Assembly: GCA_943329165.2 (NCBI GenBank)
Contig: CALQCV020000060.1
Coordinates: 1 to 9,264, forward strand
Direction: 5' to 3'
Source: Candidatus Nitrotoga sp. CP45
Lineage (GTDB): Bacteria > Bacteroidota > Bacteroidia > Flavobacteriales > Flavobacteriaceae
Length of the DNA: 9,264 nt
Shown piece after piece: positions 1 through 4,716 of this stretch. The position numbers were made by a program, and so were the translations under genes. Position 1 is the stretch's first letter; the number at the start of each line of letters is the position of its first letter. The notes below the pieces were generated by a model. That model did not search any database. It saw nothing but the letters and a program-made list of their open reading frames with translations, and was not told where the DNA came from.

Positions 1-598
1 AAATGATGTTAGACTTGATTCACTTAACAATAGAATTGGTGAAATCGAAGAGTTAATGAATGACAGCGATAAGGATGGTGTACCGGATTATCTTGACGTA
101 GAACAAAATTCAATTGCAGGAGTTGCCGTTGATACTAAAGGTAGAATGGTTGATAGAAATAATAATGGAGTTCCAGATGAGTTAGAGAAATATGTAAACA
201 ATTCTATCTCAAATAATAACAATACTGCGGCTTCAGCAGCATCTGAAAGTGCCTTATTGCAACTTATAAACGAAGGTTATATTGCTGCTTATTTTGATAA
301 AAATAAAACTCAGCCTAATAGTGCTTCAACGAGCAGCATCGGATTTATATTGACTTACTTGAAAAATAATCCGAGCAAAGCTGTTGATATTACCGGTTAT
401 GCAGACGAAATCGGAGATACAGAGTACAATAGTAAGCTAGCTAGTGATAGAGCTAAAAATGTTAAAGCCATACTACTTAAGGCTGGAATCAACGAATCTA
501 GATTGAATATTTTATCAAGTGGAGAAGACGCCTCTGTAGATAAGAAATCAGAGTTCGCAAAACGTTTAGTTCGTAAAACACTCTTTAAAATCAAATAA
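1..598 (+). CDS. OmpA-family outer-membrane protein, C-terminal part (5' end outside window)
   Basis: The frame is open from base 2, so the gene starts upstream of the window; the ATG at 56 is internal. Visible order (residues counted from that ATG): an acidic repeat NDSDKDGVPDYLD (2-14), a second one DRNNNGVPDELE (33-44), an Asn/Ala/Ser-rich linker (48-66), then an OmpA C-terminal domain (about 70-180). The two repeats match thrombospondin type-3 calcium-binding repeats, common between barrel and periplasmic domain in flavobacterial OmpA proteins. The core TGYADEIG...YN..LASDRAKNV fits the OmpA peptidoglycan-binding motif; by family knowledge D117 and R132 would contact diaminopimelate, and the usual His of TGHAD is Tyr here. 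The end RLVRKTLFKIK sits where NRRVEF normally lies. Expected role: an outer-membrane barrel anchored to peptidoglycan by a periplasmic domain. The barrel is not visible. A terminator follows 32 bp after the stop, so this is the last gene of its transcript. Confidence 0.9.
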   Translation, partial: NDVRLDSLNNRIGEIEELMNDSDKDGVPDYLDVEQNSIAGVAVDTKGRMVDRNNNGVPDELEKYVNNSISNNNNTAASAASESALLQLINEGYIAAYFDKNKTQPNSASTSSIGFILTYLKNNPSKAVDITGYADEIGDTEYNSKLASDRAKNVKAILLKAGINESRLNILSSGEDASVDKKSEFAKRLVRKTLFKIK

Positions 599-630
599 TA
601 ATTAACAATTTATTTTTAATAACTATAATT

Positions 631-661
631 AACCTCTGTTGAAAAGCAGAGGTTTTTTTTT
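631..661 (+). terminator. Intrinsic terminator after the OmpA-family gene
   Basis: A perfect 8-bp stem, AACCTCTG (631-638) with CAGAGGTT (647-654), closes an 8-nt loop, and an unbroken T run covers 653-661. It lies 32 bp after the OmpA stop codon and 19 bp before the next ATG, so it should end the OmpA transcript. Confidence 0.88.
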
Positions 662-668
662 AACTTTC
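639..668 (+). promoter_or_regulatory. Possible Bacteroidota-type promoter overlapping the terminator
   Basis: TTG at 639-641 is followed after exactly 19 bp by TAACTTTC (661-668), which matches the Bacteroidota -7 consensus TAnnTTTG except for the last base. The -33 TTG would lie in the terminator loop and the leader before the ATG at 681 would be only about 6-8 nt. The gene needs some transcription start because a strong terminator precedes it, which is the main reason to list this weak match. Confidence 0.35.
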
Positions 669-680
669 AAATAAAAAAAC

Positions 681-1073
681 ATGGACGCCAGAGATACACA
701 CGTACTTGAACTTAGAGGTGAAACCTTTGGGACAATAACTAGTCAATCTTCATGTGAAGAAATTTTTCAAAACAGGACTCTTCGCCCAATTCTTAAAACG
801 CAAAATGATTTATTCATTCAAGTATTTATTAATTATGCAATCAAACAAAAAAATGCCTTTTTTAGCCTGACACCAGAAAAAAAGATGTTATACATAGAAA
901 ATGTTATACAACGTGACATAAAGTTCAGAAACGCTTTAAAAGGAATGATAATAGCTTTATTTACCTTAGAGGAATATGCTGATTACATCCGAATCTCTTC
1001 CAATTTAAATAAACGAATGATAAATATGCTTGTTGAACGATTGAAAAGTCAAATGCAACTTATCGAGCAGTAG
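681..1073 (+). CDS. Conserved flavobacterial protein of unknown function (130 aa)
   Basis: This small protein has no signal peptide and no membrane segment, so it is probably cytosolic. It looks mostly alpha-helical: an N-terminal stretch with LRGETFGTI (residues 10-18), then SCEEIFQNRTLRPILK (24-39), a basic central part, and a conserved-looking end, RDIKFRNALKGMII (78-91) and NKRMINMLVERLKSQ (109-123). I recall near-identical block order in flavobacterial proteins that are often labelled 'glyoxalase'. None of the metal-ligand or fold features of the VOC/glyoxalase superfamily is visible, and the length is marginal, so I do not adopt that label. The ATG at 681 is preceded by an A-rich leader (AAATAAAAAAAC), typical of Bacteroidota starts. 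The gene stands alone between the OmpA terminator and a convergent gene. Function unknown. Confidence 0.8.
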   Translation: MDARDTHVLELRGETFGTITSQSSCEEIFQNRTLRPILKTQNDLFIQVFINYAIKQKNAFFSLTPEKKMLYIENVIQRDIKFRNALKGMIIALFTLEEYADYIRISSNLNKRMINMLVERLKSQMQLIEQ

Positions 1074-1170
1074 TGTAGTAAATTGACAAATATTAAAATC
1101 AATAATCTATTTGAATGGCTTTGGGTAGTTTTGCCGAAGAACTTTAGTTCGTTCTAGAATCGATTTTTAG

Positions 1171-1716
1171 CTATAGATATTGCCTCTTAATCTCAATAAA
1201 ACGATTTTCAGAATATACCAATTCATTCACTATTTTTTTTCTAAAAACTTCTAAATCTTCATATTTTAAATATTTAGCCCAATCGGTTTGAGTTAAAACC
1301 TTTTTGATAGTTTTTATGGTTTCGGCTGTTTCTTTAGCATTTCGCAAGATTACTTTTTCCTGATTTTCCTGATTTAATTTATGATAAAAATTTACTTCGC
1401 CTGTTTCAAAATCGACTTTAATAAAAAACAGTTTTGACCTATCATCATTGGAATAAAAATCAGCCCATCTGGCAAAGCCAACAATAGTATTTTGATTTTT
1501 AAACTGCGATAACGGAGTCAAACGCCAATGACAATTAGCAACTCTTCCCCAATGATTAGAAATACGATACAATCCTTCAGTGGAAAATATATACTGACTT
1601 CCTGATTGGCTCTTGTAACTCACTTTTAGATTGCTAATTTCACTAAAAAGTACTTCTTTCCAAATACAGAAAGTATACGAATGAAAGTTGAGTTTGTTAT
1701 AGGTTTTATATTCCAA
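1171..1716 (-). CDS. Hypothetical protein with probable TTG start (181 aa)
   Basis: On the minus strand the frame is bounded upstream by an in-frame TAA (1725-1723) and ends with TAG at 1173-1171. There is no ATG anywhere in the frame; the only plausible start near the upstream stop is TTG at 1716-1714, giving TTG-GAA-TAT-AAA. The product is soluble, basic and aromatic-rich, with no signal peptide. Visible features are an N-terminal part with YTFCIWKEVLFS (14-25), a segment YRISNHWGRVANCHWRL (50-66) that looks like the conserved core, beta-rich text around FFIKVDFETGEVNFYH (96-111), and a charged, helical C-terminal third. I recognise no catalytic motif. It may be a conserved flavobacterial protein, judging by its internally consistent composition, but I cannot name a family. 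It faces the 130-aa gene with a 97-bp gap and is followed upstream by the REP-like repeat region. Confidence 0.72.
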   Translation of the reverse strand: MEYKTYNKLNFHSYTFCIWKEVLFSEISNLKVSYKSQSGSQYIFSTEGLYRISNHWGRVANCHWRLTPLSQFKNQNTIVGFARWADFYSNDDRSKLFFIKVDFETGEVNFYHKLNQENQEKVILRNAKETAETIKTIKKVLTQTDWAKYLKYEDLEVFRKKIVNELVYSENRFIEIKRQYL

Positions 1717-1775
1717 AAATAGTTATGTGCTTTTTTACTTTATTTCTAATTTTAATAAGTTGAGTGTAATTAATC

Positions 1776-1800
1776 AAAATCTTCTATTAATAGATTTTTT
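1776..1800. terminator. Weak AT-rich hairpin, possible terminator
   Basis: AAAATCT (1776-1782) pairs with AGATTTT (1792-1798) around a 9-nt loop, and T residues continue to 1800 on the + strand. The stem has only two G-C pairs. No + strand gene precedes it closely. On the minus strand it lies 144 bp after the stop of the DUF2231-like gene and could end that transcript, but the T run there is interrupted after the stem. Low confidence. Confidence 0.25.
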
Positions 1801-1831
1801 GCTGGAAATTTATATTCAATTATAACAAAAA

Positions 1832-1892
1832 TGTCTGTCTGAGCTTGTCGAAGACATTATAAAGGATACATTTCGACAGGCTCAATGTGACA
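1832..1892. repeat. REP-like imperfect inverted repeat (TGAGC-TGTCGAA type)
   Basis: The left arm (1832-1852) and right arm (1872-1892) are each 21 nt and are inverted copies of each other, with 16 of 21 positions paired. The conserved blocks are TGTC, TGAGC and TGTCGAA on the left, mirrored as TTCGACA, GCTCA and GACA on the right, around a 19-nt unpaired centre. The arms are clearly more GC-rich than the surrounding DNA. The core TGAGC[C/T]TGTCGAA is a sequence I remember as a dispersed intergenic palindrome in Bacteroidota genomes. It lies between two minus-strand genes, where such elements usually sit. No second copy occurs in this window, so its dispersed nature is from memory, not shown here. 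Confidence 0.65.
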
Positions 1893-1941
1893 ATTAAGTA
1901 TAAATTAGTAATTAAAAATAATTTCAACCAACGGGTTAATT

Positions 1942-2433
1942 TTAATAAATTGAGTCATTTTCTTCGTCGTCCGAGAACTTTGTTTGTTGTTCATTAGCTC
2001 TTATTTCAGTATGACGAATTTCACCTCCAGAAGTTCCAACACTTTTGGCCAATACAACACCAACAATAGCAATTACCAATACTAGAAAAGATACTAATTT
2101 AGCTTTGCTGTGATTTTTGAAATTAGCATATATTCCTAGTAGAGAAGCAGCTCCAAGAATATACAAAACAAGCGCTAATTTTTCGGCTAATTCCTCATGT
2201 TCATGGATAATTTGTTTACCAATGTCAGGCATGTCTTCCACTAATTCTTCCGCGCCTTCTCCAGTTGACATGCCTATAAAAGCGAAAATTGCAGCAACAA
2301 TAAATATAATATAGGAAACATTTTTAACTGTATTGTTTTTAAAAACTATTCCGGCAATTAAAATTCCCAATCCAAAAATTGTCCCGATTATTGGAAAATG
2401 GTTAACCAATAAATGTAAGTGTGCGTCGTTCAT
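1942..2433 (-). CDS. Small four-helix membrane protein, DUF2231-like (163 aa)
   Basis: Four hydrophobic segments at about residues 13-32, 38-57, 84-103 and 112-130 predict an inner-membrane four-helix protein with a short acidic C-terminal tail (DDEENDSIY). The N-terminus HLHLLVNHFPIIG resembles the LHPxLVHFPI opening of the DUF2231 family of predicted membrane proteins; this family assignment is from motif memory. Histidines near the membrane edges (H5, H7, H12, and the HEHEE pair around 77-79, plus H141 in GGEIRHTEI) could bind haem or a metal, which is inference. The loop between helices 2 and 3 is acidic (GEGAEELVEDMPD). It begins 80 bp after the histidine kinase gene on the same strand, with its own -7 motif and a near-palindrome in that gap, so it may be both read through from the kinase operon and separately regulated. 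ATG at 2433 begins a good N-terminus. Confidence 0.82.
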   Translation of the reverse strand: MNDAHLHLLVNHFPIIGTIFGLGILIAGIVFKNNTVKNVSYIIFIVAAIFAFIGMSTGEGAEELVEDMPDIGKQIIHEHEELAEKLALVLYILGAASLLGIYANFKNHSKAKLVSFLVLVIAIVGVVLAKSVGTSGGEIRHTEIRANEQQTKFSDDEENDSIY

Positions 2434-2463
2434 AATTTGTTTTCTAAAAATTAATAATTATTT

Positions 2464-2471
2464 CAAAGTTA
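2464..2471 (-). promoter_or_regulatory. -7 promoter element upstream of the DUF2231-like gene
   Basis: Read on the minus strand this is TAACTTTG, a full match to the Bacteroidota -7 consensus TAnnTTTG. It ends 30 bases before the ATG at 2433, giving a leader of about 25 nt. No clear -33 TTG lies 19 bp upstream; that position falls near the end of the palindrome at 2489-2512, which could mean activator dependence. Confidence 0.5.
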
Positions 2472-2488
2472 ATTCTTATTCCGAACTA

Positions 2489-2512
2489 TTTTAATGATAG
2501 GTATCACTAAAA
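2489..2512. promoter_or_regulatory. 24-nt near-palindrome between kinase and DUF2231-like genes
   Basis: The arms TTTTAATGATA (2489-2499) and TATCACTAAAA (2502-2512) match as inverted copies at 10 of 11 positions around a GG centre. It ends one base before the kinase stop codon and is centred about 30 bp upstream of the -7 motif that serves the next gene. The 2-nt centre makes an RNA hairpin awkward and suggests a binding site for a dimeric regulator, but a weak terminator for the kinase operon is also possible. Confidence 0.4.
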
Positions 2513-2513
2513 A

Positions 2514-3896
2514 TTATTTAGAAAAACTCAAAATAACTTTGGTTCCAATATTTTCTTTACTTTCGATATTCAAATCAATTTGGAGTAAAACACACAATCT
2601 TTTCACAATAGACAAACCCAAACCTGTTCCTTTAATTTCAGGATGTTCGTTGGATTTTGAACGATAGAATTGATCGAATATTTTTTCTAAATCTTCTGAT
2701 GTAATTCCAATTCCGCTATCAGCAATACTAAAAACCGTTGCATCTTTTTTTTCTTTAATATCAAAGTTTATCACACCACTTACTTTGGAGTATTTAATAG
2801 CATTTGTCAAAATATTATTGAGAATTAGCGAAAATAAATACGAATCAGTTTCAACATAAAAATCTTTTGTGAATAATGGCACACAGTTTAATTTCTTTTC
2901 TTTTATAATTGTTGAATTTCTGGAAACAATATCTAAGAATATAGTGTTTAAGGAAACTCTTTCTATTTTTAAAGATTGCTTTTGGTTTTCAAATCGGGCC
3001 AATAAAAGCAATTCGTCAACCAAATGATTCAATCGATTGACTTCGCTAATGCAAAAATCAATTTTCTCTTTATATTCTTCTTGATTCCGTGGTTTTCTTA
3101 CTAATACTTCCAATGTGCCTTTGATAACTGCTAAAGGAGTACGGAGTTCGTGCGAAGCATCTGAAGTAAATTGTTTTTCACGTTCGATGGCATTTTCAAC
3201 TCGGTCTAATAAATTGTTAATCGTATTTGACAGTAAATGCAATTCATCTTTGTTGAGTGGCAAAGGAATTCTGGACTTTAAATTGTCTTTAGTTATAATA
3301 TTTGACGTTTCTATAATAGCACTAATTGGTTTGATACTCCTTCCGGCAATAAATCGAGCGATAAGAAACAGTACCAAAAGAATTAAAGGATAGGCAACCA
3401 CTAATATAATAAAAAGATTGTTCAATACCATAGCTGAGTCTTCAAGAGACATAGCAATAATCATGAAGCCAATTATTTTAGTGTTTTGATATAAAGGAAC
3501 TTGTATTTGTCTAACTGAAGTGTTTTCTAACTTTCCATCAAACAAAACATTGTTGATAGCTTCAGGATAATAGTTTAGTTTTTTCTGTTTAAGATTGGGT
3601 GATTTATCAACTATAGCACCCAATTCGTCCACAAATTGTATAAACGCCGGACTGATATCTACTTTATTAAATTGAATTTTCTTCCATTGCTTTTCTCTAA
3701 TGAGAAGTACACAATTTTCTTTGACTTCAATTTCTTTTAAGTGTTTTGCTACTTCGATTGTAATATCGTTGTTTACTTTGACATAAACGCTAAATCTCAC
3801 TATATAATAAATGACAAAGAACACCACAAAAATCAATAATGCGGTGGTAATGATATAATTGGAAGCTATCCTGTTTTTAAAAGAAAGTTGTTGCAT
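2514..3896 (-). CDS. Membrane sensor histidine kinase of a two-component system (460 aa)
   Basis: The order of parts is classical. TM helix 1 spans about 15-36, an extracytoplasmic sensor region about 37-158, TM helix 2 about 160-183, then a HAMP linker (about 184-236). The HisKA dimerisation/phosphoacceptor helix follows with H-box FTSDASHELRTPL, H249 being the phosphorylated histidine. The ATPase domain shows an N-box (NNILTNAIKYS, 360-370), G1 (DSGIGI, 393-398), F-box (FDQFYRS, 407-413) and G2 (GTGLGLS, 423-429). It should autophosphorylate H249 and pass phosphate to D52 of the adjacent regulator. The sensor region has no motif I recognise; the architecture is that of the CusS/EnvZ-like class IA kinases, which does not establish a metal ligand. 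It starts only 6 bp after the regulator gene ends, so the two are surely co-transcribed, regulator first. All catalytic boxes are intact. Confidence 0.96.
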   Translation of the reverse strand: MQQLSFKNRIASNYIITTALLIFVVFFVIYYIVRFSVYVKVNNDITIEVAKHLKEIEVKENCVLLIREKQWKKIQFNKVDISPAFIQFVDELGAIVDKSPNLKQKKLNYYPEAINNVLFDGKLENTSVRQIQVPLYQNTKIIGFMIIAMSLEDSAMVLNNLFIILVVAYPLILLVLFLIARFIAGRSIKPISAIIETSNIITKDNLKSRIPLPLNKDELHLLSNTINNLLDRVENAIEREKQFTSDASHELRTPLAVIKGTLEVLVRKPRNQEEYKEKIDFCISEVNRLNHLVDELLLLARFENQKQSLKIERVSLNTIFLDIVSRNSTIIKEKKLNCVPLFTKDFYVETDSYLFSLILNNILTNAIKYSKVSGVINFDIKEKKDATVFSIADSGIGITSEDLEKIFDQFYRSKSNEHPEIKGTGLGLSIVKRLCVLLQIDLNIESKENIGTKVILSFSK

Positions 3897-3902
3897 TTTT
3901 AG

Positions 3903-4568
3903 TTAATCTTTAGCGATGAAACCTACACCACGAATGGTTTTAATATAATCTTCATCGACTTTTAGGTTGAGTTTCTTTCGAATTGCATTCATAAAAACAT
4001 CTATAACGCCTGTGTCATAATCAAAATAAATACCCCAAACATCCTGAATAATTTCCTTCCTGGAACAAACATTGCCTTTATTTTTTACGAGATAGCAAAG
4101 CAAGTCGAATTCTTTATGGGTTAAAGCAACGTCATCTTTGTTAACAGTCACTGAATGTTTTTGAATATTAATTTCAATTGGTCCAAGCGTAAGCCTTTCT
4201 TGCTCGTTTTTATCTCGCAGTTGTACTTTGATACGTTCTACTAATTCGTCAAAACTAAATGGTTTTTTGATGTAATCGTTTGCTCCTGTCTTTAAACCTT
4301 CTACTGTTTCCTGAACGGTATCTTTGGCTGTTAGAAATATAATTGGAATTTTTGAATTGGTTTCTCTAATCTTTTGGCAAACTTGTAATCCTGTCATTTT
4401 TGGGAGCATCCAATCTAAAAGCACTAAGTCAAACTTCTGATTTTGAAAAAGTTTAAAACCATCTAAGCCATTATTAGCGGCAGAAACTTGATAGTTTTCT
4501 TCTTCTAATCCTTGCTTTAAGAATTGAACAATTCCTTCTTCGTCTTCTACTATTAAAATATGCTTCAT
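3903..4568 (-). CDS. OmpR/PhoB-family response regulator (221 aa)
   Basis: The receiver domain covers residues 1 to about 118: acidic pocket E8-D9-E10, phosphoacceptor D52 in VLLDWMLPKMTG, the switch T80 in FLTA and K102 in KKPF. A winged-helix DNA-binding domain follows (about 125-219), with ALTHKEFDLLCYLVKNKG as the start of the helical core, the recognition-helix region around TGVIDVFMNAIRKKL (186-200), and the wing ending IKTIRGVGF (209-217). This is the full length and domain order of the OmpR/PhoB class. It is the first gene of the operon with the kinase (gap 6 bp) and diverges from the LtaS-like gene across 148 bp containing a 15-nt palindrome, a possible autoregulatory or shared control site. 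OmpR-class regulators more often bind direct repeats, so the palindrome is not automatically its site. Chosen start MKHILIVEDEE is the standard family N-terminus. Confidence 0.97.
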   Translation of the reverse strand: MKHILIVEDEEGIVQFLKQGLEEENYQVSAANNGLDGFKLFQNQKFDLVLLDWMLPKMTGLQVCQKIRETNSKIPIIFLTAKDTVQETVEGLKTGANDYIKKPFSFDELVERIKVQLRDKNEQERLTLGPIEINIQKHSVTVNKDDVALTHKEFDLLCYLVKNKGNVCSRKEIIQDVWGIYFDYDTGVIDVFMNAIRKKLNLKVDEDYIKTIRGVGFIAKD

Positions 4569-4667
4569 GTCGTGTTATTGAATTTTATAAAAAGTAAATT
4601 TAAAACTTAATTGTCTGATAACTCATGTATCAAATCTCTAATTTAAGTAAAAATTAAATATAAGGTA

Positions 4668-4682
4668 AATTGACAGTCAATT
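4668..4682. promoter_or_regulatory. 15-nt palindrome in the divergent regulatory region
   Basis: AATTGAC (4668-4674) and GTCAATT (4676-4682) are perfect 7-nt inverted copies around a single A. The site lies about 35 bp upstream of the LtaS-like ATG and about 100 bp upstream of the response-regulator ATG, immediately before the -7-like element at 4687. It is a candidate operator for one or both divergent genes; no binding protein can be named. Confidence 0.4.
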
Positions 4683-4686
4683 GTTA

Positions 4687-4694
4687 TACTTTTA
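4687..4694 (+). promoter_or_regulatory. Weak -7-like element upstream of the LtaS-like gene
   Basis: TACTTTTA matches TAnnTTTG except in the last base, and lies 22 bp before the ATG at 4717. No TTG sits at the expected 19-bp spacing; the closest, inside the palindrome at 4670-4672, gives only 14 bp. The match is weak and its position is the main support. Confidence 0.28.
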
Positions 4695-4716
4695 CATTAC
4701 CAAATAACAACTCTGT

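Noticed and set aside
397..594. Minus-strand open frame inside the OmpA-family gene
   Set aside because: It lies wholly opposite a domain with clear OmpA motifs and has no recognisable protein features.
1126..1133. TAGTTTTG on the + strand, a full TAnnTTTG match
   Set aside because: No -33 element at proper spacing and no + strand gene downstream; it would only drive antisense RNA into the convergent gene. Probably chance in AT-rich DNA.
1139..1150. Inverted repeat GAACT-TT-AGTTC between the convergent genes
   Set aside because: The stem is 5 bp with a 2-nt loop and no T run follows directly, so it is not a supportable terminator.
3115..3393. Plus-strand open frame opposite the histidine kinase
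   Set aside because: It overlaps the H-box and HAMP coding region, which is clearly real on the minus strand.
4671..4692. TTGACA followed by TATACT as a sigma-70 style promoter
   Set aside because: The spacing is only 9 bp, far short of the usual 16-18, and the TTGACA belongs to the palindrome; Bacteroidota use a different consensus.
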